Assembly: GCA_011037195.1 (NCBI GenBank)
Contig: JAAEAF010014515.1
Coordinates: 62,001-126,000 of the forward strand
Length of the DNA stretch: 64,000 nucleotides
Origin: Triatoma infestans
Taxonomy: Eukaryota > Arthropoda > Insecta > Hemiptera > Reduviidae
Reading direction: 5' to 3'
Below, piece by piece: positions 53,701 to 56,099 of the stretch. How positions within the stretch are numbered: the first letter of the stretch is position 1; every line of letters starts with the position of its first letter. A model generated the notes under the pieces. The model was given only the letters and a program-made list of their open reading frames with translations, did no database searches and had not been told where the DNA came from. Position numbers and translations under genes: made by a program.

Positions 53701-56023
53701 AGGAACTTAAGAAAGGTTGTTTGAAGTAATAGAAAGTAATTTAACCATTAGTATCCTTTATAAACTTTAGCATTAAGATGCACTTGAAAGGTCTTCTTGA
53801 CCTTTATTAATGAACAAAATATCGTTCCTTAATGACTAGCTAAAATCTTAAGTTTCTTTGTTCGCAAATAATAAAAAGTAATCTGGTGTGAAATACTCAC
53901 TTGTCTTTCTCTGTCTCCAATTAATACAATTTACTTAAAACATTATCTCTAAAATTGCAATGTTTATCTCAAGATCATGATCAGTTTAAATGTTTAATCT
54001 GTGCAGTGAGCATTCCAAGTAAAGAAAAATCATAGTAGCCCTATTCTGTACAATCGCACGTCCTATTAACCGATTCTCTTTAAATTTCGAATTCTACAAT
54101 GTTTCTGTGTATTATGTTTATGCAGATGGTAAAACCATATATTGTACTGAAGTGGCACTTTAGATAAAATCATGAAGCTAGCTAAAGGGTTCCCTCAGAA
54201 ACCCTGAAAAAGAAATCAATTTTGCAGGGAAAATATTTCAAATAAAGGTTTTAGTTATTTATATATCTAGATTGTATGCCAAGTTAAAAAAAAATCGTTG
54301 TAACCGTTTCTCGAGAAAATTTTCGAAGGAAAAATTTCGAGATTAAGGACATCTAGACTATAACCGCCCCAGGTGTTAACCTTGGGTCCGTCTATTCTTT
54401 AACTGACATAGGGAATCAGGGTTTTATTGGCGGCCTGGCTATAGAATAGGATTAAAATCGCCTGACTCCGATATTTTCTGATGAAGTTACACTGGATACA
54501 TTCTTCATTTTTACGTGAATTTCCGCCTGCATGATATTGGGAAAGCTTGCCCATTGGTTGCGAGTATCTGGTCCTAGGCCCAAACACGCCGGCCTCAGAC
54601 CTCTGAGGGGGTCTTCGACCATCCGTAAACCATACAATCTTAATGCTAGACAGAGCGGATTCTCTGCTCGATTCTCTTCTGTGACTCAGCTTCGAAGAGA
54701 AATTTTTGACAAAGCTGTACATCATTCCATATATCTAGGAGGGTTCCAAAAGAGGAAGGTGGCAGATAGGGATAACCACTCCCTGGAATATCCAATATGG
54801 ACGTTTTTGGTAAATAATATATACCTACCACTTTCTGAACAGATATAAAAGCAAGGAATAAAAGCAGATATTCCCTTCAGTAAATTTTTAAGCCACTTGG
54901 CCTAGAATAGTGTTTTCCAACCTTTTTTTCTTCCCGTACCCACTGATTAGACTTTTCATTTATGAGTTTCCCCCTTTCTCTTACCCCCACTTATCACAAA
55001 AAAATTTTAAAAAATAGATTAGCTAAATAATGAAATGAATCAAAGAAATCTAATTGACATTTATATGCTTTTATTTTCTATTTTACAAGTTATTTCAGTT
55101 TCTTTTCTTTTACAAATAGAAAATAATATTAAAAAAATGTTACCTACATTAATTTTTAATGTAAGTATAATAATTATTCATCAACTTTAATATGACAGTT
55201 ATAAATCTTGTATGCAAATGGTCCAATGTGGTTTTTAGTAATTTTAATGTGATCCTTGATCTTGTTTCATGGATCCTAGTTGTTTAAAATCAGGTTCAAA
55301 TGAAGATAGATATAATTAGACTTAATACAACAATACATTGTTCTAATTAATTTTATTCAAAAAATATTTGTGTACATAAAATTTGTTGATAATATACCTC
55401 TAAATATGAAAATATAGCTCTACGTACATGAATGAGTGTAAAATAAACGTTTTTTTGCCATTTTTCGCCATTATCAGTATAATTTCTGCGTACCTGCAAG
55501 CGGTTCGCCGCTTACTTCCAAGGGTACGCGTACCACAGCTTGGGAATCACCGCCCTAGAAGATTACTCATGTACAGTTATTATTTTAAACTCTCTTAATT
55601 TGTTTAATTTATTCTCATAGTCAATAGTATGACGATAAATCGTATGAAACCAATAAATGTAAAAACATTACTTGTGAAACAGGGAACCTCGAAACGTGGG
55701 TTTTCGATGAATACTCAATTTCGAAAATTTGACACGATCACAACATCTCTCCCCCCTCCCCATTTATACCATCAGGAAAAAATAAAAAATATAACAATAC
55801 ATTCAAATATTTTTTGTTACACCATATTTTAAGTTCGAAAAGTTTTGAAACCCCAGAAATCATCCTCTTTACATTCGGTTGCTGAAAATTAATAAAACAA
55901 AAATATAACCGCAAGTTTACTTACTTCATTCGATAGTGGTGCAATAGTTTCTGTGTACATATCCATAATAACTTGTGCCAAAGTTTTTGTTTGTTTACGT
56001 CCTCGACAATAGGCGGATATTAC
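7885..56023 (-). CDS. KIND-FERM-PDZ scaffold protein gene (PTPN13/FRMPD2-like), 5' incomplete
   Basis: This entry covers the whole gene span; exons are listed separately. The predicted protein (1,111 visible residues) has a probable KIND C-terminal piece (1-33), a Ser/Arg linker (34-100), a FERM domain (about 118-410: ubiquitin-like F1, helical F2, PH-like F3), a second linker, one PDZ domain (about 590-675) and a 430-residue disordered tail. The FERM F1 segment LLNGQKLEITCDT and the helix-rich ALAGLALQAEFGDQ closely follow the PTPN13/FRMPD2 family. Known relatives are cortical scaffolds that bind membrane lipids and C-terminal peptides; that role is inferred here. All 18 visible junctions preserve phase. 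No tyrosine phosphatase domain is seen, so this is FRMPD2-like rather than a full PTPN13. The start codon and most of the KIND domain lie upstream of 56,023, in exons I could not find, or beyond the window. Some splice choices are uncertain. Confidence 0.8.
8633..8693 (-). CDS. Exon: small basic tail segment
   Basis: The 61-nt exon (gtgtttag acceptor, CAAG/GTAGGA donor) reads NGSHHNKIKKLPGQYEEIQQ and leaves one base. No domain is visible. Its phase follows exactly from the 8.8-kb exon. Confidence 0.7.
8788..8846 (-). CDS. Exon: small charged tail segment
   Basis: The 59-nt exon has acceptor ttttctag and a consensus AAG/GTAAGT donor. It completes a Gly codon from the 984-nt exon and reads KLVSTSQIEEKLPDKENTK, ending in phase 0. 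It is too short for ORF detection; phase and splice quality support it. Confidence 0.75.
9157..9610 (-). repeat. 'ACTTCCGG' repeat, copy (minus)
   Basis: Reverse-oriented copy: the terminal block (ACTTCCTCTTTCC, then CGATTGTACCAAATTTTCG) is followed by the cggaaatgccact and gattttcacgaaaacgg modules seen in all other copies. Noncoding. Confidence 0.75.
9995..10620 (-). repeat. 'ACTTCCGG' repeat, copy (minus)
   Basis: Starts with AGTATTGCAATCGTACC and continues through two internal modules including ggaaagtgccacttt and ctcaaaaacggcttcaacg. It lies in the intron between the 984-nt and 8.8-kb exons, in the same orientation as the preceding copy. Confidence 0.7.
10939..11922 (-). CDS. Large exon: disordered Asp/Asn/Ser-rich tail (long isoform)
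   Basis: This 984-nt exon is the longest open stretch in the window and is bounded by a tgtttcag acceptor and a consensus G/GTAAGT donor. It encodes about 328 residues, beginning GEEQISVEPVPTPRSRTKVN. The chain is rich in Asn, Asp, Ser and Lys, with no recognised fold. Near the end, VRPTLDEIIPPPPGFETTK contains a proline run that could bind an EVH1, WW or SH3 module (inference), and a predicted charged helix (VLNIREKEITSVRDSLNRKI) precedes it. The exon joins in phase both to the PDZ exon upstream and to the 8.8-kb exon downstream. Such a long tail has no obvious counterpart in the PTPN13 family that I recall. Confidence 0.85.
12340..13360 (-). mobile_element. Penelope-like element, degenerate
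   Basis: Minus strand. A GIY-YIG nuclease relic (13,060-13,135) reads NLYPAPNSNACYIGESKQHL, followed in another frame by KHTLKLAHSLDFSSYLTTYH, the usual C-terminal part of Penelope endonucleases. The 3' end (12,373-12,411) has CUGAGGA, an ACACC/GGUGU stem and GAAACGUCG, a hammerhead-like terminal motif. No reverse transcriptase is left. The region at 56.1-57.5 kb is a second copy. Confidence 0.75.
12373..12411 (-). ncRNA. Hammerhead-like ribozyme motif (candidate)
   Basis: Minus strand: CUGAGGA fits the CUGANGA box, a five-pair stem II (ACACC/GGUGU, AAA loop) follows, then GAAAC and the self-complementary ACGU. Hammerheads with very short stem III are known from Penelope-like elements. Cleavage activity is untested. 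Confidence 0.5.
13361..14133. other. Intron/3' region between alternative exon and Penelope relic
   Basis: AT-rich. A B-box-like GGTTCGACTCTC at about 13,462 hints at an old SINE head. No exon fits the required phase between the 14.2-kb and 11.9-kb exons. Confidence 0.4.
14000..14005 (-). terminator. Candidate poly(A) signal of the short isoform
   Basis: AATAAA on the minus strand, about 130 nt after the stop of the alternative terminal exon. Cleavage has not been shown, and AT-rich DNA produces this hexamer often. Confidence 0.4.
14134..14267 (-). CDS. Alternative terminal exon (short isoform)
   Basis: After a strong acceptor (catttttcag) the frame reads GFDLLSVLQKPIEESYFNAI, then RYQIATEIDDPMIASELPRS and LSYL, followed by TAA at 14,134-14,136. 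The phase matches the PDZ exon. No donor in it permits an in-frame join to the 11.9-kb exon, so it behaves as a terminal exon. A minus-strand AATAAA at 14,000-14,005 lies about 130 nt beyond the stop. It would give a 742-residue visible protein ending soon after the PDZ domain. Confidence 0.65.
14429..14660 (+). mobile_element. tRNA-derived SINE, copy 1
   Basis: Head with A box (TTGGCTCAATGGTAGCG) and B box (GAGTTTGAATCC), then a body starting CTAGGAGCCTCTACAACTTA and containing CTGTCCGGTGATGGGCAGTG and AGAGAACACTG. The same body follows tRNA-like heads at 62,681 (plus) and 62,094 (minus). It sits in the intron before the short-isoform terminal exon. Confidence 0.75.
14830..15021 (-). CDS. 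Exon: PDZ domain, second half
   Basis: The 192-nt exon (tttccag acceptor, ACAG/GTAAAT donor) encodes GDQIQAINGLSVLNIPYKEV, then LRAVQTSRNPIELVLSQIYK, completing the PDZ fold (G-D-x-I-x-x-I-N-G-x-S, then the alpha-B helix and last strand). A Ser-rich stretch (TNSSSSRQGK) follows. It leaves one base (G), which fits both downstream exons at 14.2 and 11.9 kb. Confidence 0.92.
15113..15234 (-). CDS. Exon: PDZ domain, first half
   Basis: The 122-nt exon (cctaaaatag acceptor, TCCG/GTATTT donor) encodes LERGKDGAVGLQVTEGKDGH, then AYIISTIKGTPAYNCGLIYS. VGLQV stands at the carboxylate-binding loop (usual form GLGF), followed by the I-I-S-x-I-x-x-G-x-P-A strand of PDZ domains. The atypical loop could change ligand choice (inference). 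Confidence 0.9.
15312..15435 (-). CDS. Exon: acidic linker and first PDZ strand
   Basis: The 124-nt exon has acceptor ttttctag and donor GTATGC. It encodes TNIKSEDDKFHADFQESISG, then SLAEKFNEAAFINDRVLTKV. The last residues (RVLTKVRLERG) form the first beta-strand leading into the PDZ domain. Confidence 0.82.
15866..16702 (+). repeat. 'ACTTCCGG' repeat, near-complete copy
   Basis: Begins TCTGATGTGAAGCACTCACA and ends CCTTACTGGGAGTAAGAGAA. Internally two related modules repeat the pattern: gtgga/ccgatttt, a stretch with gtactttagaggaaagc, cccccaaaaataaatttttc, aatgtttcaaat, aaaatcgttg. No coding sequence. Confidence 0.8.
16750..17060 (-). repeat. 'ACTTCCGG' repeat, partial copy (minus)
   Basis: Opens with ACAAAATATCTCAAATACG and includes ccggaagtgctgcaattgg and tttatttgaaacattattcc in reverse orientation. 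It abuts the preceding plus copy tail-to-tail, about 80 bp before the 17.2-kb exon. Confidence 0.65.
17142..17285 (-). CDS. Exon: linker before PDZ
   Basis: The 144-nt exon (gttacag acceptor, TTAA/GTGAGT donor) encodes NEAVSRNIGARRRVLMGTRA, then IYSNSQHDLRFSSHLDLVSP and LPEAYVL. The two following phases agree exactly. LPEAYV resembles the segment between FERM and PDZ in PTPN13 relatives, though weakly. Confidence 0.78.
17830..18680 (-). pseudogene. Non-LTR retrotransposon 3' fragment
   Basis: Minus-strand peptides in broken frames: LFDSLSASIRLYASEVWGLF, then LFHLPRNTPNTFVRLETG and, further on, CALCDNVLDSIPYFLLECSM. These follow the region after the reverse transcriptase palm in insect LINEs, including a Cys-rich knuckle. 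The fragment lies in an intron and is 5'-truncated and frameshifted. Confidence 0.65.
18785..18891 (-). CDS. Exon: Ser-rich linker
   Basis: The 107-nt exon (ttttcag acceptor, CAAG/GTAAAT donor) encodes IRSESCRESRVCSPARTPLS, then SVSVSQLPRSATLLQ. A second frame is also open, but only this one connects with the following exon. The sequence is low-complexity and probably disordered. Confidence 0.72.
18983..19130 (-). CDS. Exon: post-FERM linker, unusual donor
   Basis: The 148-nt exon starts after a tctaatttag acceptor and reads FSIKERDGRNKVLHVSPEKR, then TEFSALRRAASLLSPDRAIF and RGKTATHC. To stay open into the next exon it must use the donor GC/GTTAGT. The better-looking GTAAAT six bases further on would give an immediate stop in the next exon. 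RRAAS and S-P sites suggest regulation by phosphorylation (inference). Confidence 0.7.
19304..19395 (-). CDS. Exon: FERM F3 C-terminal helix
   Basis: The 92-nt exon completes a Lys codon and reads SFYFFRLAWLHHKFFMKL, then TNEVTSLQSLAD, leaving G before GTAATT. It is the closing alpha-helix of the FERM F3 lobe, the expected structural end of the domain. The acceptor is ttgttgcag. Confidence 0.85.
19590..19935. repeat. 'ACTTCCGG' repeat pieces
   Basis: Ends of two copies: a minus piece (19,601-19,645, GCAAGTATTGCTATCGTATC) and a plus terminal block (19,800-19,932, with CATTTCCGATGAAAACTC and CGATCGCAATGCTTCCTC). Confidence 0.6.
20147..20358 (-). CDS. Exon: FERM F3 (PH-like) lobe
   Basis: The 212-nt exon enters in phase 0 (ttttcag acceptor) and leaves AA before GTAAGT. 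It encodes TTEMWLGVNSKGVVLSYKRD, then FQWPDIKKLSYSKHFFEIVS, the seven-strand PH-like F3 lobe. W-L-G-V-x-S-K-G-V and F-W-x-x-I-K-K-x-S-x-x-K are canonical F3 signatures. Confidence 0.92.
20440..21080 (+). pseudogene. Non-LTR retrotransposon RNase H / C-terminal fragment
   Basis: Plus-strand reading (with breaks) gives MAWVKGHAGIVAKEEVDDLA, the C-terminal Gly-His motif of LINE RNase H, then NNPWFLILEGERQLYTHSQM and QLRFNHNLTKSHLYQIKIT. The same order is seen in the better preserved copy at 21,852-22,298, so both belong to one family. The reverse transcriptase is absent. Confidence 0.7.
21533..21715 (-). CDS. Exon: FERM F2 later helices
   Basis: The 183-nt exon (61 codons, phase 0 both ends) follows a cttttaag acceptor and precedes GTAAAT. 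It encodes DSTNCYFLLEHYMPEGEG, a charged helix (RELITLHRQRASLDPGRAEE) and MFISNIMSLVEYGTHYVTAT. The YF-x-x-EHY and L-x-EYG-x-H motifs match the F2 lobe and F2-F3 join of PTPN13-type FERM domains. Confidence 0.9.
21790..22563 (+). mobile_element. Non-LTR retrotransposon 3' end, 5'-truncated
   Basis: One long open frame (21,852-22,298) contains the RNase H end (LIWVKGHSGLRGNETADLRA) and a C-terminal domain (PTKPWFHAFSESRKFYTLIC, then RMRFNHNFSPHHPGRIGITI and a CPCP knuckle). It continues past a stop with SNGRELLWDSIVEAGYTLPP. An A-tail at 22,553-22,563 marks the 3' end. It lies inside a FERM intron, tail about 25 nt from the splice donor of the 22.6-kb exon. Confidence 0.8.
22588..22717 (-). 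CDS. Exon: FERM F2 first helices
   Basis: The 130-nt exon is too short for a long ORF but is well bounded (ttttcag acceptor, CAG/GTAATC donor). It completes an Arg codon and reads SWKWKHMLYLQLRRSLLER and QLRAEKHQLLALAGLALQAE, then FGDQ. The Y-x-Q-L-R and LA-x-LALQAE-x-GD motifs are hallmark FERM F2 helices. Its donor lies only about 25 nt from the A-tail of a non-LTR insertion (21,790-22,563). Confidence 0.9.
22951..23929 (-). mobile_element. R1-like non-LTR element, 5'-truncated, with target duplication
   Basis: A 16-bp direct repeat AATTACATTAGTTATT flanks it (22,935-22,950 and 23,930-23,945). On the minus strand it encodes RNase H pieces (YVLLVWVPGQMGIFGNEEVD) and the C-terminal knuckle CRVCETERKHP, and ends in an (AAT)n tail. 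The same family forms the larger insertion at 27.9-31 kb. A frame of 154 codons (23,200-23,664) is preserved. Confidence 0.85.
24090..24371 (+). repeat. 'ACTTCCGG' repeat, 3' part, with (CATA)n
   Basis: Includes catccggttgatgtgttttg, AACGGAATACCAAATTTGAG, a CATA microsatellite (about 24,277-24,304) and the terminal CGATCGTAATACTTGCTC with AGTAAGAGAAA. The microsatellite occupies the same place as CA/CATA runs in the 32.9- and 45.7-kb copies, so it is part of the family. Confidence 0.75.
24831..25033 (-). CDS. Exon: FERM F1 end / F1-F2 linker
   Basis: The 203-nt exon enters in phase 0 and leaves two bases (AG) before a GTAAAT donor. It encodes the rest of F1 (IVVQRENVEYSVTVGLACL, then the strand FVFPPGEYRLSKVAPSSW) and the start of the next lobe (FTLYLRFRLYLPSLRG). 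The L-S-K-V-A-P and F-T-L-Y-L-R-F patterns are typical of FERM domains in this subfamily. Confidence 0.9.
25640..25738 (-). CDS. Exon: FERM F1 (ubiquitin-like) start
   Basis: The 99-nt exon is phase 0 at both ends, with acceptor atgcag and donor GTATTT. It encodes ISHKRKVLVVLLNGQKLE and ITCDTSSTTFADIFQ, the first strands and helix of the FERM F1 lobe. The LLNG-Q-LE-TCDT signature is shared with PTPN13 and FRMPD2, which is the strongest single clue to the family. Confidence 0.9.
25739..27035. other. Intron DNA, no recognised feature
   Basis: Long AT-rich intron. A 69-codon frame at 26,067-26,276 looks like a lysine-rich helix but matches nothing and has no splice support. Near 26,640-26,980 the base composition is more balanced, possibly an old element. 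Confidence 0.4.
27036..27131. repeat. 48-bp tandem duplication
   Basis: Two copies of a 48-bp unit (containing CCGAGGGATTGTTTCGCTGG) sit head to tail with one or two differences. Because 48 is divisible by three, a minus-strand frame reads a 16-residue repeat, but nothing else suggests coding. Confidence 0.9.
27488..27623 (-). CDS. Exon: pre-FERM segment with GPEFIIR motif
   Basis: The 136-nt exon is preceded by a tgtttcag acceptor and followed by GTAATT. It encodes SIGFGKLYRQPAHGAKYHG, then NTLIGPEFIIRAADPTGLI and HLGDSK. PTPN13 has a similar G-P-E-F-V motif just upstream of its FERM domain, so the order fits. It ends in phase 0. An R1-like retroelement (27,942-30,988) sits just upstream in gene direction, in the same intron. 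Confidence 0.85.
27717..27830 (-). repeat. Decayed hammerhead-like repeat
   Basis: Minus strand 27,781-27,808: CUGAUGA, a short GGG/CCU stem and GAAACC, followed by ATTACAAAATGAAGTAGGC, as in the 2.3-kb copy. The flanking hairpin arms are lost. Confidence 0.6.
28315..29530 (+). pseudogene. Reverse transcriptase domain pseudogene
   Basis: The RT copies element RNA at a nicked target. Fingers (KSPGPDGVYPCQLQNGG), palm motif with FFDAEGAFDRVSFDALKDSL, the GCPQGGYLSPKLWCAVMDEL block and the catalytic AYADDGVILLLG are all visible but in different frames. At least four interruptions are present, so no protein can be made. Confidence 0.85.
29574..30976 (+). pseudogene. LINE C-terminal region: thumb, RNase H, knuckle
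   Basis: The frame at 29,574-29,942 keeps the thumb region (KPRLLYAAVVWWRRTGIRSA, LDCLAVTGAIRATPKAAMET). RNase H survives as EVDAIHCCISDERVRNTNLK with IYSDRHAALK. The last frame (30,659-30,976) has MDPFCRVCETKKETPIHLMT. Frames shift between these blocks. Confidence 0.85.
31230..31475 (-). repeat. 'ACTTCCGG' repeat, fragment (minus)
   Basis: Reverse-oriented module: ttcatttgaaacatttctcc, the ggggggaggg block, gtaccacttcagttcagtg and ggttaaccagaagtgcgat. Confidence 0.6.
32131..33124 (+). repeat. 'ACTTCCGG' repeat, complete reference copy
   Basis: About 990 bp. 5' end TCTGGTGCGAAACACTCACA, then ACTTTCTCTTACTCC; two internal modules of about 330 bp (each with accccaccc...aaaagtgccctt, aagaaaatcgtcggagcca and gagaaaatcgcgaaaaa); a CA-rich stretch; and the 3' end CTTCCTCTTACTAGAGGTAA with GAGAAAGTAAC. 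The two outer TTTCTCTTACT/AGTAAGAGAAAG blocks are inverted. No open reading frame of note. Confidence 0.85.
33125..33260 (+). repeat. 'ACTTCCGG' repeat, 5' fragment
   Basis: A second 5' end (ATCTCATGTGAAACCCTCTC) directly follows the complete copy, suggesting tandem insertion or rearrangement. Confidence 0.55.
33350..33376. repeat. (TA)n microsatellite
   Basis: AT dinucleotide run following ATGTACATATAT. Confidence 0.85.
34474..34718. repeat. Left inverted repeat of the integrase element
   Basis: Reverse complement of 35,786-36,025 with about 10% differences. Read on the minus strand its inner edge encodes RNQSGSIRAIPVLRYKNLL and a stop. The adjacent DNA (34,719-34,856) continues this frame upstream with a Pro/Asn/Gln-rich peptide. 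Confidence 0.85.
34857..35790 (+). pseudogene. Gypsy-type integrase/transposase pseudogene
   Basis: Integrases join element ends to target DNA. The zinc-binding domain (HX6H...CX2C; FHDNPLSGHYGIHKTY and QTCHSCATSKL) is followed by the DDE core: LSIDVVG (first Asp), LLSDLGTNFTS (second Asp, near 35,268) and, after a frameshift, HPASNGKLERIH (Glu, near 35,365). A GPY/F-like FSGPYKI ends it (about 35,757). At least three frame changes and a stop break it. Confidence 0.8.
35786..36025. repeat. Right inverted repeat of the integrase element
   Basis: Inner edge on the plus strand encodes RNQGGSIRAIPVLSYKNLL then TAA, the same C-terminal peptide as the left arm. The outer end is CATTACA. Confidence 0.85.
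36590..36765 (-). repeat. 'CACTCTGCCAGTC' family block, copy 2
   Basis: On the minus strand: CACTCTGCCAGTCAGTCTGT, TTCTCACGCTATCATATTCT, TAAAATATTACAGTG and CAGTGTTTATTATTA, matching 57,650-57,780. Confidence 0.7.
37385..37885 (+). repeat. 'ACTTCCGG' repeat, decayed copy
   Basis: 5' block (TCTCGTGGTATGCACCACC, TTTTCTCTTACTCC) and 3' block (TACTTCTTCTTACAGCAGTA with AGAGAAATT) bracket a shortened middle. It ends 45 nt from the 38.0-kb exon. Confidence 0.6.
37931..38034 (-). CDS. Exon: Ser/Arg-rich linker between KIND and FERM
   Basis: The 104-nt exon has a tttcag acceptor and a GTACAT donor, entering in phase 0 and leaving two bases. It encodes a low-complexity linker (NDDFGTASRRLSESSQ, then SSSGSPRRQSLSPQP) with several R-x-x-S and S-P sites that could be phosphorylated. 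It joins in frame to the 27.5-kb exon, making a Ser codon across the junction. A poly(A/T) run and an 'ACTTCCGG' repeat copy flank it. Confidence 0.7.
38140..38215 (-). repeat. Fragment of the 2.3-kb hairpin family
   Basis: CAATAGCCTGCTTCATTTTC, then CGACCGATTTCAAAATC. The catalytic-like core is lost. Confidence 0.5.
39730..39835 (+). repeat. Fragment of the 2.3-kb hairpin family with poly(A)
   Basis: Plus strand: AAACCGGTCGATGGC, an A run of about 20, then AAATGAAGCAAGAGCTATCA and GGAAAACAATCTCTGATT, i.e. the opposite orientation to the 2.3-kb copy. Confidence 0.55.
40270..40860. repeat. 'ACTTCCGG' repeat, head-to-head fragments
   Basis: A minus piece (40,270-40,520, with caaccggaaatgc and tcgaaaatgactccaacg) meets a plus piece (40,640-40,850, with gcatttccggtgaattg, aacataaccccaacactc and gaaatatgttttaaataaa). 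Confidence 0.65.
41480..41980 (+). pseudogene. C-terminal part of a transposase-like or cellular gene, first piece
   Basis: After a frameshifted Lys/Arg/Glu-rich coiled stretch, a plus frame reads EWIASGSSIDDISLFGADF, an Asp/Glu/Asn-rich region, then TVGFFIVANLPGKTKYFKKV and CKIIEISDEEFSVVTFAA. The layout (charged helix, acidic spacer, small beta domain of F-V-x-x-L-P/K-T-x-x-Y/F type) resembles the tail of pogo/jerky-like transposase genes in insects, but this is not secure. It is split from its end (43,577-43,729) by two non-LTR insertions. Confidence 0.5.
41981..43066 (-). mobile_element. Non-LTR retrotransposon 3' fragment (older insertion)
   Basis: Flanked by the 13-bp duplication ACTTTTGCAGCTT (41,968-41,980 and 43,565-43,577). 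The minus strand encodes NERWRYSTKGRTTFSFLQEV and, after a frame change, GKWARMGLVGDGSYRCGQEK with LSEHVLLDCPLSSDLRQRLQ, the Cys/His end of a LINE ORF2. Its left part (41,981-42,350) is an untranslated tail with repeated CCCCTAGC/CCTCAGTACTC motifs. No poly(A) is seen at the 3' end. Confidence 0.8.
43077..43554 (-). mobile_element. Non-LTR retrotransposon 3' fragment (younger insertion)
   Basis: The minus strand encodes PGLRQAKVCLGDYNQERSKA, LTGFLTGHCRLRGHLRKLGL and GICRFCGEAEETPIHLLTDC, a complete Cys/His knuckle region, and ends in a poly(A) of 11 (T run at 43,073-43,083). A 10-bp duplication GCACACTTTT (43,067-43,076 and 43,555-43,564) flanks it. It therefore entered the 5' edge of the older element. 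Confidence 0.8.
43565..43729 (+). pseudogene. C-terminal part of the same gene, second piece
   Basis: The frame resumes within the duplicated target site (TFAA) and reads CNLIKTVDPRDEKQMVKISK, then FQILSELPKPLIFGVNQRYQ and FLLPVDVNDY with a stop. L-P-x-P then x-G-x-x-R-Y-x-F matches the last strands of pogo-type tails (inference). Confidence 0.5.
43730..44924. other. Intron DNA, no recognised feature
   Basis: AT-rich with a TATA-repeat near 43,785-43,815. No frames or repeats stand out. Confidence 0.4.
44925..45907 (+). repeat. 'ACTTCCGG' repeat, complete copy
   Basis: Runs from TCTGGTGTGGAAACAACTTT to CTTCCTCTTACTAAGAGTAA with GAGAAAGTAA. It has the same two-module order as 32,131-33,124, with most positions identical, and a CA run at 45,751-45,772. 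Confidence 0.85.
46040..46115 (-). repeat. 'ACTTCCGG' repeat, terminal fragment (minus)
   Basis: AAGTATTGCAACGTACC then TTCGAAATTGAATTTCCC, the reverse of the 3' terminal block. Confidence 0.6.
47060..47100. repeat. (TA)n microsatellite
   Basis: TA dinucleotides with one interruption. Confidence 0.85.
47190..47650 (+). repeat. Second dispersed family (ATTTATATTT...CTACTGAGTAAGG), copy A
   Basis: Shares AATTTATATTTCAACGATC, CTACTGAGTAAGG, AGAGTGACCGAGCG and a later GTGGCTAATTAG segment with 50,155-50,440 and, partly, 52,360-52,470. Near 47,620 a GACTGATGATGTTAGACC block could be a decayed hammerhead-like motif. Confidence 0.55.
48775..49320 (+). repeat. 'ACTTCCGG' repeat, partial copy
   Basis: Contains ttttctcgaaaaatg, a run of about 14 C (48,851-48,864) in the place of the usual accccaccccc block, CATTCCAAGTTTCAAGAA and CACTTCCGGTCGATCG, ending with AACTTCCTCTTATGAGAAG. 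Confidence 0.7.
49955..50115 (-). repeat. 'ACTTCCGG' repeat, terminal fragment (minus)
   Basis: ACTATTGTGACCGTATCAAA, then TGAGGTCTCC and ACAAAATATCTCG, the reverse of the 3' end. Confidence 0.6.
50155..50440 (+). repeat. Second dispersed family, copy B
   Basis: AATTTATATTTGAACGATTT, TACTGAGTAAGG and GTAGAATGACCGAAC align with copy A; the tail (GTTGAACTGTACACTTCA) is longer here. Confidence 0.55.
50656..50716. repeat. (TG)n(AG)n compound microsatellite
   Basis: About 9 TG then about 14 AG units, followed by a second AG-rich stretch. Confidence 0.9.
50951..51012. repeat. (TC)n(AC)n compound microsatellite
   Basis: The complementary order to 50,656-50,716, so the two runs can pair as a stem around a 230-bp loop. 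Confidence 0.9.
51410..51535 (-). repeat. Penelope-type end related to 64-203
   Basis: GGTATTTTACCCGACG, GTAGCATGTTTATTTTTG and AGAAAGTTGATTTCAAC parallel the left arm at 64-203. Minus 51,455-51,488 reads CUGUCGAUGA, GAGCAUCC, GAAACCGAU, a hammerhead-like block. Only a single arm is present. Confidence 0.65.
52360..52470 (+). repeat. Second dispersed family, copy C (partial)
   Basis: CAGTTTATATTTTACAATTT, ACCGAATAAAGAG and AGAGTGATCGAGCG match copies A and B. Confidence 0.5.
52490..52750 (+). repeat. 'ACTTCCGG' repeat 3' part with minisatellite
   Basis: AACGGAAAATCAAGTTTGAG and the TTTTGTTTGCACAC block lead to a 16-bp minisatellite, then CGCTCAAAATTAGTATTTC. The minisatellite replaces the CA/CATA run of other copies. 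Confidence 0.6.
52580..52660. repeat. 16-bp minisatellite, about 5 units
   Basis: Units of CATGACCTTACAAACC, with two variants (CTCTA, CCCTA for CTTA-type positions). Confidence 0.9.
53880..54350 (+). repeat. 'ACTTCCGG' repeat, 5' half
   Basis: Starts ATCTGGTGTGAAATACTCAC; continues with one module (taaccgattctctttaaat, gtggcactttagataaaat, aaaatatttcaaataaagg) and stops near a GC-richer stretch at 54,360. Confidence 0.7.
54351..55669. other. Intron DNA with an unidentified GC-richer patch
   Basis: 54,360-54,850 has balanced base composition and overlapping open frames on both strands (for example GKLAHWLRVSGPRPKHAGLR on plus). I recognise no family. A duplicate-like 'taccca...gtaccac' pair near 54,935 and 55,515 may mark the ends of an old element. 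The rest is AT-rich. Confidence 0.35.
55925..56023 (-). CDS. Exon: KIND-domain C-terminal segment
   Basis: The 99-nt exon is bounded by a T-rich acceptor ending in gcag and a GTAAGT donor, phase 0 at both ends. It encodes VISAYCRGRKQ then TKTLAQVIMDMYTE, which resembles the last helices of KIND domains (the non-catalytic kinase-lobe fold of PTPN13, FRMPD2 and Spire). The match is short, so the KIND assignment rests mainly on its position before a PTPN13-type FERM. About 18 kb separates it from the next recognised exon; a small undetected exon in between is possible, although the phases already agree. Confidence 0.6.
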
Positions 56024-56099
56024 CTGCAAAAAAAAAAAATAGATATTAAAAAATAAATAATAGTCAAGTTTGGTGGTTGTTAATAAAATAAACAAAATG

